Source: Nostoc sp. FACHB-892 (GTDB taxonomy: Bacteria > Cyanobacteriota > Cyanobacteriia > Cyanobacteriales > Nostocaceae). Taken from it: a stretch of 59,666 nt of DNA. The notes under the pieces were generated by a model. The model searched no databases, was not told the origin of the DNA, and was given only the letters and a program-made list of their open reading frames with translations. This document shows, one piece after another, positions 25,611 to 35,036 of this stretch. Both the position numbers and the translations under genes were made by a program. How positions within the stretch are numbered: the stretch's first letter is position 1; each line of letters begins with the position of its first letter. Where the stretch lies: assembly GCF_014698795.1 (NCBI RefSeq), contig NZ_JACJTR010000038.1, positions 1 to 59,666 of the forward strand, written 5' to 3'.

Positions 25611-28600
25611 TTAATTGTCAGCAGATTTTGCAGAACTACAAGTAACTGGTGACTGCTGCCAGTTTTTATGGAGAGTGCCAGTAGATGCGTTGGCTGTAAG
25701 TACTATCTCACCTTTAGTATTAGTTCCCCACCCAGTAGCCTCAACAATCGGTGCTGGTGGTGTGGGGATAGGGGGCTTTTCTTTAATAGTTTGCTGAGAG
25801 TTAATATCACTGCTTGGGTCCAGAGTTGCCCACTCTGGTCGAACTATATTGCTACTAAAAGCTTCTCTGGGATTAGGAGGTAAACCACCACGTCCAGTAA
25901 TGATAAAGCTGTTTTGAGCATAACCTGGACTGTAACAGCCCTGCGCTATCTGAGTGTCTACAGCTACTGTGGGTAGCTCAACTAAGCCACTGTTGGGGTC
26001 GATACCAGGTGTGTTGAGTTCTACAGAACCACTGAACTCAGGGCTTGCTCCAGTAGCAGTAATGTCACTTGTGCTATCAGATGGCACATCTCGGAACTGT
26101 GTACCAAAGATACCTTGGGCATTAATTCGCACGTTTCCGCCACGGAAGTTTGTCGAGTTGGCGCTGATGTCGCTATTTTTAAACGCAATCAGGAAATCTG
26201 TGTCAATATTAATGTTGCCGCCAGGAATACCAGAACCTCGGGCATTGGTAGTGATAGAACTTTGATTGCCTAGTAACAGTAAGGGCGATCGCACGAAAAT
26301 ATTTCCGCCACCTCCTGTTGTGTCAGCAGTGATTTTGGCCGCGTTGTTGAGATATACCGAGTTAGCGTTAACTTTTAAGTCACCTGCAAAACCTGAGCCT
26401 ATACTACTGACAGTTATTTTCGCTCCATCCTGAACTGTCAATTTTCCTGTTGTCACTGTCAAATCACCGCCTGCTCCTTGTCCTGTCGTCTCAGCCGAAA
26501 TCACTGAGCCGTTACCAGTGAGATTAATAGATTCAGGAGCATTGATACTTAAGATTCCTCCTTTACCACTACCAGAGCTAGCAGCCGATACCGTTGCTCC
26601 TCCAGTAAAATTTACAGCTAAGTTTTGCCCATTGCCATTGGGTTGAATTATTAAGTTTCCGCCTGGTGCAGTTCCTGTCGTCCCAGCTTCTAAACTGCTG
26701 CCGTCTATTAGGTTCAATTGCGAGGTTTGCACAGTCAGATTGCCACCACTAGCTACGGGGTTAGTAGAATTAGTAGTAGCTGAAACGCGCATTCCATTAG
26801 CGATAGTTAGTTTTTCAGTACTAAGAAGCACATTTCCCGCTCGCCCACTAGCATCACCTTCAGATGTGGCTGTCAAAGTGCCACTACCACTAATATTGAT
26901 AGACTCAGGTGCAAGAACTGTAAGATTTCCTCCTTGACCACTACCTAAAGTGGCTACTGATATCTGCGCTCCATCTTGTAAATTAAGCAGCAAATCCTGC
27001 CCATTATTGAGGGGTTGAATACTCAGACTTCCAGCGTTTGCTGAACTCAGAGTTTGAGCAAATAGTCCGCTATTAGCACCGAGTTGTATTTCTTTGACAT
27101 TTACTGCAATGTCACCTGCGTTACCTCCACCAGAGCTGGAAGTAAGTAATTTGCCACCTTTTATTATTTGAAAAACATTTGTATCGATTGTAATATTGCC
27201 ACCTTTAGAATTAGTTTCAGTTGTAGCATCCAAAACAGCACTATCGACTACGCTTAGACTAGTGGTTGTAAGGTTGATATTGCCACCTAAAGCAATTTCA
27301 GCAGAGTCTGGATTACCTAATAAACTATTTTCGCCACCACTACTTGAGCGTAAAGCGCTACCAGCGCCAGAGATATTAACTTGCTCTGTTGCATTAACGA
27401 TAATCTCTCCAGCTTTTCCCAGTCCTAATGTCTGAGTTTGTACGATTCCCCCTTTTGTGACATCAAGAGACCGAGTTTGCAGGTTAATTTTGCCACTTTC
27501 ACCCCTCGCTCCTTGTGCTACCCCACTTAATATTGAGCCATTGTCAACTAGAATAGAATCTGCCTTGATAGAGATATTGCCTGCATTGCTACCTTGCCCG
27601 AATGTTGTGGTAGCGATCGCTCCTCCATCTTTAATGCTTATTCGCCCGGTTTCAATATTTAAGTTGCCAGCGTTACCTGTAGAGCCGACGGTTGCCTGAG
27701 TAAACAAGCCACTAGGATATAGTGTGCCAGCGATATCAGTTGAATTTGTACTAGTGGGAATATAACCTACAGGAGTATCACCTGGAGGTATTCCACTTAA
27801 TCTAGGGGTGTTATATAATGACCCTACTCCGTTGCTTGTTGTTCCAGTTACTTCCACAAAGTTAGTGGCATTAAGATTAATATTTCCTCCTGTTCCACTA
27901 CTAAAAGTTGAAGCAGATATTTGAGCGCCATCAGTAAGTGAAATCGAAGGAGCAGTAATTTGAATATCTCCCCCCCTACCAGAGCCAAAAGTGTTGGTAG
28001 AAATTGCTTTAGGCTCGTCATATATTTTATCAAGGCCAAAGGTAAAAGGCGCATTACTGATAATTGTAATATTTCCTGAACCCAGCGTCCCTATTGAATA
28101 AATTGAACCCGTATCAATAATGTCATTGGCTTGCAACCTAATTCCACCTCCTTTTTCTGCATTACCAGAATTAGAATAGGAGAAAGAGTTCAAATTGCCT
28201 GTAGTAATGCCGCCATTGAAAGAACTGATGGTAATTGCACCGCCATTTCCTAATGTGCCATATTCAGATTGGGAGAAAGTATCCAAATTACCTTTAATGA
28301 TTATATTATCACCTGCCTCAAGATTAATCGCGCCTCCATTTCCTGCTATGCCACTATAAGATTCCGAGGAAGAACCAGAAGGACCGAAAATGGAAATGCT
28401 GCCGTTTTTCGCCTCAAAATGAACCATACCACTATCACCTGCTTGATTACCAGATTGTGAGCCAGAGTCAAAACCACCTACCCCAATGTCATTATTTAGG
28501 CTAATATTATTAATAAGACCTCCGATGATAATGTTGCCATTGGAGGAAATCATGTTTATTGCGCCACCATTTCTTGCAACGTCAAAAGTAGACTTTGAAC

Positions 28601-31022
28601 TGGAGTCCAACTCTTCCGTAATATTAATGTTTTTGGCGGCTTCGATATTAATCCTGCCCCCATTTCCTGCTGTACCAAAAATAGACAAGGAGGAAGAGTT
28701 CAAACCGCCTTTGAAAGTAACGCCATTGAAAATACCTACAGAAATACCGCCGTTAAAGGAGATCAAGTTTATACCTCCTCCATTTCCCTGTATACCAACT
28801 TGGGATGTTGATTTAGATGACAACTCGCCAGTAGTATTAATATCGTTTGTAGCACTAAGGCTAATCGCACCTCCGTTGCTAGCTGTACCTTCTTCAGCAC
28901 GTGAGTAAGAGCGCAAATCGCCAGTTATATTAATGCTTTTAGCTGCTTCAAGCTTAATTTCACCTCCATTTCTAGCGTTACCTTTTTCAGAGAACGAGTA
29001 AGAAAATAAATTGCTAGTGATAATACTGTTATTCGTGGCTTCAAGACTAATCGTTCCCCCGTTCCCTGCACTCTCAGGAGAGTATGAGTAAGATTGTAAA
29101 TTAGCAGTAGTAATGTTGCCGTTGTTGGCTTCTAAATTAATTAGACCCCCATTGCCCGCACTGCCAAAACGAGAGTCTGAGGAAGATTCTAAATTCCCAG
29201 TGGTAATGCCGTTAGCAGCTTCAAGGCTAATCACACCCCCATTTCTACTACTGCCAGATTTCGAGTAAGAATAAGAGTATAAACCAGTACTGGTAATGCT
29301 GCCATTAGCAGTTTCAAGGCTGATGTTGCCTCCATTTGCCGTACTGCCAAAATCACTGTAAGAGTTAGAAAATAAATTGCTAGTGATAATACTGCCATTC
29401 GCAGCTTTGAGGCTAATCGCTCCCCCGCTGCCCGCACTCTCAGGAGAGTATGAGTAAGATAACAAATCGCCAGTAGTAATGCCGTTAGCAGCTTCAAGGC
29501 TAATCACACCTCCATTTCCACTACTGCTAGATTCCAAGTAAGAGGACAAACCAGTACTGGTAATGCTGCTAGCAGCACCTTCAAAGCTGTAGGAGTAAGA
29601 AAATAAATTGCCAGTAGTAATATTGCCGTTGGTGGCTTTTAAGTTAATGTCACCCCCATTGTTCGCGCCATTAATTGTAATCAAGTCTTGTCCATTGGTT
29701 TTAATCGCTCCAGCACTGTTAATAGTAATGGTACCTCCATTAGTACTAATGCTCTGAGTACTCACATTTCCCAATGCCGCCGACAAGTCAACTATTCCCC
29801 CAGCACCATTAAATGGCTGTAAGGTCAAATTTCCACCTATCGTGATTCCCTCTGGTACAGTTCCACTACTAAACGCAGGTACTCTACCATAATTGATAGC
29901 CTCATAAGCTAGAGTATTCTGCCCAGAACGCATAATTAACGCTGTCCTCTTGCTTAAAGTTACAATATCTTGTCCAGCAGGTAAAATGCTAGTGTCCGGT
30001 CTAGTAATATTTATATCACCCTGAAGCCGTATATTTTCTTTGCTTTCAATTAACAGCGATGCCCCTGTATAGTTAGCTGCAACATCCACATGACCATTAC
30101 TGCTAATTATTGGGCCATAGAGGCTTACGAAGTTTGCCAGTTCCTCCGATACACTTCTGAGCGAAAAATTCCCACCACTGGCAAAGCGAGCATCGCCAGA
30201 GATAATTCCATCACTTATTAAGCTAAAGTCACCCCCGCTGGCAAACGATGTCCGCGTTGGATGATTGAGGGCTAAAATGTCAATTCCTTGATTTCCCTCA
30301 ATTGTGAGATTACCGCCTGCTTGAGTTAAAAACGGAGTTGTCACACTGTCTCGCACTCGCACTGTATCAGTAGCTTGCAGTGTTAAATCTCTACCTGCTT
30401 TTAGCTGTCCCTGCAAATCAAGTTTGTCAGCTACTAATGTTAGGTCTTGCTGGGGTGCTAAATTTCCGGTGTTGGTAATAGTTGCCCCTGACTGACTTGC
30501 TCCATATTGCAACCCTGGTGTAATATTTACCGTCAGTAACGGCGGTGCTTGGGGATCAGTAGCACTGAAGGTACTGCCATTAGTAAACTTGAAACTGCTT
30601 GCTGTAGTTGCAGAGAATGAGCCACCAATATCTAATCGGGCATTTTGTCCGAAAATGATGCCATTGGGATTAAGTAGGAATAAGTTTGCTTTACCGTTAG
30701 CACGAATTAAGCCATCAATATTAGAAATTGACTTACCTGTTACTCGTGTCAGGATGTTTTGAATATCTAGTGAATTATTGAAGAAAGCAGTACTTCCGTT
30801 GGGAACAGAGAACTGCTCAAAGCTGTGGAATAGATTACCCCCTCTTGCAGTTCCGCCCTTAATAATATTAGTATTGCCCTCTAATTTGACATTAGAATTA
30901 TTCGGCAGAGTCCTATCTGGGGTGATTTGGGCAACTGAGATATTTGCATATAAAGTGAGCGCACTGACAATGGCAATTTCTAAACCTTGTAACCAGTCCA
31001 AACGCGCAGTTCTAAAAGACAT
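25611..31022 (-). CDS. TpsA-type filamentous hemagglutinin/adhesin 1, 1803 aa
   Basis: A two-partner-secretion exoprotein. The signal peptide (IAIVSALTLYANISVAQ) is followed by the TPS domain (about residues 35-270: NGSTAFFNNSLDIQNILTRV, NLFLLNPNGIIFG, FSATTASSF). A beta-helical passenger follows. Between about residues 450 and 930 it carries some fifteen ~30-residue repeats of the form NGG.I.LEA.NG.ITTGNL.SYSYS. The C-terminal 140 residues are nearly identical to those of the second TpsA. The start has AGGAAAG upstream. It is probably exported by a TpsB pore not encoded here. It could be an adhesin or surface sheath protein. Confidence 0.93.
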   Translation of the reverse strand: MSFRTARLDWLQGLEIAIVSALTLYANISVAQITPDRTLPNNSNVKLEGNTNIIKGGTARGGNLFHSFEQFSVPNGSTAFFNNSLDIQNILTRVTGKSISNIDGLIRANGKANLFLLNPNGIIFGQNARLDIGGSFSATTASSFKFTNGSTFSATDPQAPPLLTVNITPGLQYGASQSGATITNTGNLAPQQDLTLVADKLDLQGQLKAGRDLTLQATDTVRVRDSVTTPFLTQAGGNLTIEGNQGIDILALNHPTRTSFASGGDFSLISDGIISGDARFASGGNFSLRSVSEELANFVSLYGPIISSNGHVDVAANYTGASLLIESKENIRLQGDINITRPDTSILPAGQDIVTLSKRTALIMRSGQNTLAYEAINYGRVPAFSSGTVPEGITIGGNLTLQPFNGAGGIVDLSAALGNVSTQSISTNGGTITINSAGAIKTNGQDLITINGANNGGDINLKATNGNITTGNLFSYSYSFEGAASSITSTGLSSYLESSSSGNGGVISLEAANGITTGDLLSYSYSPESAGSGGAISLKAANGSIITSNLFSNSYSDFGSTANGGNISLETANGSITSTGLYSYSYSKSGSSRNGGVISLEAANGITTGNLESSSDSRFGSAGNGGLINLEANNGNITTANLQSYSYSPESAGNGGTISLEATNNSIITSNLFSYSFSEKGNARNGGEIKLEAAKSINITGDLRSYSRAEEGTASNGGAISLSATNDINTTGELSSKSTSQVGIQGNGGGINLISFNGGISVGIFNGVTFKGGLNSSSLSIFGTAGNGGRINIEAAKNINITEELDSSSKSTFDVARNGGAINMISSNGNIIIGGLINNISLNNDIGVGGFDSGSQSGNQAGDSGMVHFEAKNGSISIFGPSGSSSESYSGIAGNGGAINLEAGDNIIIKGNLDTFSQSEYGTLGNGGAITISSFNGGITTGNLNSFSYSNSGNAEKGGGIRLQANDIIDTGSIYSIGTLGSGNITIISNAPFTFGLDKIYDEPKAISTNTFGSGRGGDIQITAPSISLTDGAQISASTFSSGTGGNINLNATNFVEVTGTTSNGVGSLYNTPRLSGIPPGDTPVGYIPTSTNSTDIAGTLYPSGLFTQATVGSTGNAGNLNIETGRISIKDGGAIATTTFGQGSNAGNISIKADSILVDNGSILSGVAQGARGESGKINLQTRSLDVTKGGIVQTQTLGLGKAGEIIVNATEQVNISGAGSALRSSSGGENSLLGNPDSAEIALGGNINLTTTSLSVVDSAVLDATTETNSKGGNITIDTNVFQIIKGGKLLTSSSGGGNAGDIAVNVKEIQLGANSGLFAQTLSSANAGSLSIQPLNNGQDLLLNLQDGAQISVATLGSGQGGNLTVLAPESINISGSGTLTATSEGDASGRAGNVLLSTEKLTIANGMRVSATTNSTNPVASGGNLTVQTSQLNLIDGSSLEAGTTGTAPGGNLIIQPNGNGQNLAVNFTGGATVSAASSGSGKGGILSINAPESINLTGNGSVISAETTGQGAGGDLTVTTGKLTVQDGAKITVSSIGSGFAGDLKVNANSVYLNNAAKITADTTGGGGNIFVRSPLLLLGNQSSITTNARGSGIPGGNINIDTDFLIAFKNSDISANSTNFRGGNVRINAQGIFGTQFRDVPSDSTSDITATGASPEFSGSVELNTPGIDPNSGLVELPTVAVDTQIAQGCYSPGYAQNSFIITGRGGLPPNPREAFSSNIVRPEWATLDPSSDINSQQTIKEKPPIPTPPAPIVEATGWGTNTKGEIVLTANASTGTLHKNWQQSPVTCSSAKSADN

Positions 31023-31081
31023 TGCACTTTCCTATAGAAAAAAATTTAGCTTGGAAGCCGAAATCTTGAGTATAAGTTTGC

Positions 31082-31305
31082 GGAAACTTTACTAACAATT
31101 TTTTAATGGCTATCACAACTACTGGATCATCATCCTGGTACTCGTGTAAAAAGTTGAACCTCGGATTCTGCCCCGAATTTGCTGCAACGCGTGAGTTTCT
31201 GCATACGTAGAGTATGATTCCCCATGTCATTACATTGCGTTGCACTCTTGTCTGCAACTGTTTAACTCTGCGCTGGACTCTTCGCCAAAATCTACTTGAC
31301 AACAT
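31082..31305 (-). pseudogene. chimeric remnant: CHAT 5' end fused to 35037-type 3' end
   Basis: The - strand begins MLSSRFWRRVQRRVKQLQTR, matching the start of the TPR-CHAT protein, but its signal segment is missing. After a short unrelated join it reads VAANSGQNPRFNFLHEYQDD then PVVVIAIKKLLVKFPQ, matching the C-terminus of the protein at 35037-36275 (VAANSGQNPGFDFL...DDP...IVIKKVLAKYPQ). A 97-codon frame spans both pieces but looks like recombination debris between the two TpsA genes. Confidence 0.7.
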
Positions 31306-31319
31306 ATTTATTTCCCAAA

Positions 31320-34300
31320 TTAATTGTCAGCAGATTTTGCAGAACTACAAGTAACTGGTGACTGCTGCCAGTTTTTGTGGGGAGCGCCAGTAGATGCGTT
31401 GGCTGTAAGTACTATCTCACCTTTAGTATTAGTTCCCCATCCAGTAGCCTCAACAATCGGTGCTGGTGATGTGGGGATAGGGGGCTTTTCTTTAATAGTT
31501 TGCTGAGAGTTAATATCATTGCTTGGACCCAGAGTTGCCCACTCTGGTCGAACTATATTGCTACTAAAAGCTTCTCTGGGATTAGGGGGTAAGCCACCGC
31601 GTCCAGTAATGATAAAGCTGTTTTGAGCATAACCTGGACTGAAACAGCCCTGCGCTATTTGAGTGTCTACGGCTACCGTGGGTAGCGCAACTAAGCCACT
31701 GTTTGGGTCGATACCAGGTGTGTTGAGTTCTACAGTCCCTTGTGTACCAAATTCTGAACTAGCAGTAATATCACTCAAGAGAGTTGGACTTTTACGAAAC
31801 TCAATACCATAAATGCCGTTCGCTTTGATATTTACTCTCCCACCCGCACCTGTAAAAGCATTGGCCCTGATATCGCTGTTTTCGTTGGGAACTGCAACGA
31901 TAAATTTTGAGTTGATATTGATGTTACCGCCATCGCCATCTAATTTTTTTGTACCTGCGTTAATGGTGAATTGACTGTTGCGATGGAGTAATAAATCGCT
32001 ACCTAATTCTTCTGTACCTGCTCCCGTAATAATTTGACTGTTGCGACGGAGTAATAAATCGCTACCTAATTCTTCTGTACCTGCTTCCGTAGTAATTTGA
32101 CTGTTGTGACGGAGTAAGAGTAAATCGCTGTTGATGTTGATATTACCACCGTTACCGGATGCAGTTTCGGCGTTGATTAGACCTTGGTTGTCTAAGGTAA
32201 TTTTAGGTGAGTTGATATCGATATTGCCACCCTTCCCGACACCTCCCTTTTCCACTGTACTGAAGATGCCTGCATTATTTGCAATGAAAACGGCATTTCT
32301 TGCACCCACTGTCACGTTCCCCGCATTTCCCTGTCCAAAAATTGAGGCAGAAAGTCCAGCGTCATCTCGTAATGAAAATGAACCAGAATTAATGGTAATA
32401 TTACCCCCATTGCCAACTGCTCCTGTGCCCACAACGCTTAAAATCCCACTTTGATTACCATTTTTCTGTCCAGCAATATTAACAGCACCTGTTACTAAAA
32501 CATTGACATTGCCTGCATTCCCTTGTCCATAAATTGAGGCAGAAAGTGCAGCGCCATCTCGTAATGAGAATGAACCAGAATTGATGGTAATGCTACCCCC
32601 ATTGCCAACTGTTCCTGTGTCCATACTGCTAAAAATCCCACTGAAACTACCATTTTTCCGTCCAGCAATATCAACATTACCTGTTATCAAAACATTGACA
32701 TTGCCTGCATTCCCTATTCCTGCTGGTTGGGTGGCAGATGCATCACGAGCACCAGTTTGCAGTTGAGCACCATCAGTGAGTGACAAAGTTGCAGCATTGA
32801 TGTTGATATTGCCACCCTTGCCGACACCTCCGGCTGACACCGTGCTAAAGATGTCAGCATTAGCGAGGGAAACAGCATTTGTTGCACCCACTGTTATATT
32901 CCCCGCATTCCCCTGTCCAAAAGTTGAGCTAGAAAGTCTAGCGCCATCAGTGAGTGAGAGGGTTGCAGCATTGATGTCGATATTGCCACCGTTACCGACA
33001 CTTCCGGTTTCCACTCTGCTTCCAATGTAAGTATTACCTGCAAGGGACACAGCATTTGTTGCACCCACTGTTATGTTCCCCGCATTCCCCTGTCCATAAG
33101 TTGAGGCTAAAAGTACAGCGCCATCAGTTGATAGTGTTGCAGCATTGATGTTGATATTGCCACCCTTACCGACACCTCCATCTCCCACTCTGCTTTCAAT
33201 GTAAGTATTACCTGCAAGGGACACAGCATTTGTTGCACCTACTGTTATATTCCCCGCATTCCCCACACCTCCATCTCCCACCGTGCTTTCAATGTAAGTA
33301 TTATCTGCAAGGGACACAGCATTTGTTGCACCCACTGTTATATTCCCCGCATTCCCCTGTCCATAAGTTGAGCTAGAAAGTATAGCGCCATCAGTTGATA
33401 GTGTTGCAGCATTGATGTTGATATTGCCACCGTTACCGACACCTCTATCTTCCACTCTGCTTCCAATGTAAGTATTACCTGCAAGGGACACAGCATTTGT
33501 TGCACCCACTGTTATATTCCCCGCATTCCCCACACCTCCATCTCCCACCGTGCTGAGGATAGAAACAAAACCTGCAAGGGACACAGCATTTGTTGCACCT
33601 ACTGTTATATTCCCCGCATTCCCCTGTCCATAAGTTGAGCTAGAAAGTATAGCGCCATCAGTTGATAGTGTTGCAGCACTGATGTCGATATTGCCACCTT
33701 TACCGACACCTCCATCTCCCACCGTGTTGAGAATGTAAGTATTACCTGCAAGGGACACAGCATTTGTTGCACCCACTGTTATATTCCCCGCATTCCCCTG
33801 TCCATAAGTTGAGCTAGAAAGTATAGCGCCATCAGTTGATAGTGTTGCAGCACTGATGTCGATATTGCCACCTTTACCGACACCTCCATCTTCCACCGTG
33901 CTAAAGATGTTAGCATTAGCAAGGGACACAGCATTTGTTGCGCTCACTGTCACATTCCCCGCAACAGTCTCAGGTGCCCCCAAACTTTCAGCGATACCAG
34001 CATCAAGGCTACTGCCGCCTAATATCTCTACATTTCGGGCATTAATAGCAATATTACCGCCACCAGCAGCTTTTACATGCACACCCGCTTGATTGGTAAG
34101 GGATACCGAAGCACGAGTCACATTCTCAGGAAATCTCAAGCTGAGATTATCTTCATTAAAAAGAAGATTGACATTTCCAGGTGCTGCTAGTCCTCCTAAC
34201 TCAACTCTTCCACCATAAGCATTTAACTGTCCACTATCCATGTTGACATTACCGCCCACTAGCAGCAAACTTTTACCATCTCCTACTCGTAAACCTAATG

Positions 34301-34889
34301 CGTTTAAACCTGCTAAATCTGTTCCTGCTGGTGCAACTGAGTTATTTTGAATCGCTGCGTTTTGATTAATCTGATTAAACAGCAATGCTGAAGGATCAAT
34401 AGTCAACAAGGGCGAGGGGATATTTTTATCAGTAGCGCTAAAAAATCCTCGATTTCCAAATTGCAGTGCATTCGCTGTACTCGCCACAAACGAACCACCA
34501 ACATTTAAGCTGGCATTTTCACCAAATACAATTCCATTGGGATTAATTAGAAATAGGTTAGCCGTACCCAACGTGCGAATTATCCCATCAATATTAGAAA
34601 CTGAGCCACCTGTTACTCGACTAATAATATTTTGAATATCTAGAGCATTATTAAAAGAAGCAGTGCCACCAGTATTCACAGAAAACTCACCAAAACTGTG
34701 AAATAAATTACCGCCAGCTTGAGTTCCTCCAGTAATGTTAAAGGTGTCACCCTCTCTTGTGACGCTAGAGTTATTTGGTAAAGTACCATCTGGAGTTATT
34801 TGAGCGTTCGCATAATCAACGGTACAAAAGCTTACACCGAAAGTGATAGCCGCTAAAGCACCCCAACAAGCAAAACCCAAACCTGACAT
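31320..34889 (-). CDS. TpsA-type filamentous hemagglutinin/adhesin 2, 1189 aa
   Basis: Same architecture as the neighbour: signal peptide (ALAAITFGVSFCTVDYANAQ), TPS domain (GGNLFHSFGEFSV, SFNNALDIQNIISRVTGG, NLFLINPNGIVFGEN), repeat passenger and the conserved C-terminus. The passenger holds eight copies (two short) of a ~58-residue unit NAGNITVGATNAVSLAGNTY...GGVGKGGNI.I.AATLSTDGA. Further on are three tandem 21-residue units (ELGSDLLLRRNSQIITGAGT-type; 63-bp DNA repeats at about 31932-32122). A strong ribosome site GGAGG precedes the ATG. Copy d of the shared motif is 109 bases upstream. Confidence 0.93.
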   Translation of the reverse strand: MSGLGFACWGALAAITFGVSFCTVDYANAQITPDGTLPNNSSVTREGDTFNITGGTQAGGNLFHSFGEFSVNTGGTASFNNALDIQNIISRVTGGSVSNIDGIIRTLGTANLFLINPNGIVFGENASLNVGGSFVASTANALQFGNRGFFSATDKNIPSPLLTIDPSALLFNQINQNAAIQNNSVAPAGTDLAGLNALGLRVGDGKSLLLVGGNVNMDSGQLNAYGGRVELGGLAAPGNVNLLFNEDNLSLRFPENVTRASVSLTNQAGVHVKAAGGGNIAINARNVEILGGSSLDAGIAESLGAPETVAGNVTVSATNAVSLANANIFSTVEDGGVGKGGNIDISAATLSTDGAILSSSTYGQGNAGNITVGATNAVSLAGNTYILNTVGDGGVGKGGNIDISAATLSTDGAILSSSTYGQGNAGNITVGATNAVSLAGFVSILSTVGDGGVGNAGNITVGATNAVSLAGNTYIGSRVEDRGVGNGGNININAATLSTDGAILSSSTYGQGNAGNITVGATNAVSLADNTYIESTVGDGGVGNAGNITVGATNAVSLAGNTYIESRVGDGGVGKGGNININAATLSTDGAVLLASTYGQGNAGNITVGATNAVSLAGNTYIGSRVETGSVGNGGNIDINAATLSLTDGARLSSSTFGQGNAGNITVGATNAVSLANADIFSTVSAGGVGKGGNININAATLSLTDGAQLQTGARDASATQPAGIGNAGNVNVLITGNVDIAGRKNGSFSGIFSSMDTGTVGNGGSITINSGSFSLRDGAALSASIYGQGNAGNVNVLVTGAVNIAGQKNGNQSGILSVVGTGAVGNGGNITINSGSFSLRDDAGLSASIFGQGNAGNVTVGARNAVFIANNAGIFSTVEKGGVGKGGNIDINSPKITLDNQGLINAETASGNGGNININSDLLLLRHNSQITTEAGTEELGSDLLLRRNSQIITGAGTEELGSDLLLHRNSQFTINAGTKKLDGDGGNININSKFIVAVPNENSDIRANAFTGAGGRVNIKANGIYGIEFRKSPTLLSDITASSEFGTQGTVELNTPGIDPNSGLVALPTVAVDTQIAQGCFSPGYAQNSFIITGRGGLPPNPREAFSSNIVRPEWATLGPSNDINSQQTIKEKPPIPTSPAPIVEATGWGTNTKGEIVLTANASTGAPHKNWQQSPVTCSSAKSADN

Positions 34890-34997
34890 CGCAAGCCTCC
34901 ACCAATAGCAGTAGCCAACTTTAGTTAAGCATAAATCAAGTTACTAGCTACTAAATAGCCAATAATCAGCCCACTAAGTTTTCACCTAAAAACTCCG

Positions 34998-35034
34998 GTT
35001 TTTCGCAAGAACTTGAATAATTTACAAAACTTTA
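34998..35034 (-). promoter_or_regulatory. shared upstream motif, copy d
   Basis: TAAAGTTTTGTAAA then TTGCGAAAAACCGGAGTTTT on the - strand, 109 bases above TpsA 2 and just past the stop codon of the gene at 35037. Confidence 0.65.
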
Positions 35035-35036
35035 CT

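Noticed and set aside
31061..31110. AGTAAAGTTTCCGCAAA resembling the shared upstream motif before TpsA 1
   Set aside because: It is derived from the coding remnant LLVKFPQ of the 35037-type gene, and the second block is missing.
26000..34000. Regular repeats that could suggest a CRISPR array
   Set aside because: Repeats are in frame, encode beta-helical adhesin units and lack constant-length unique spacers.
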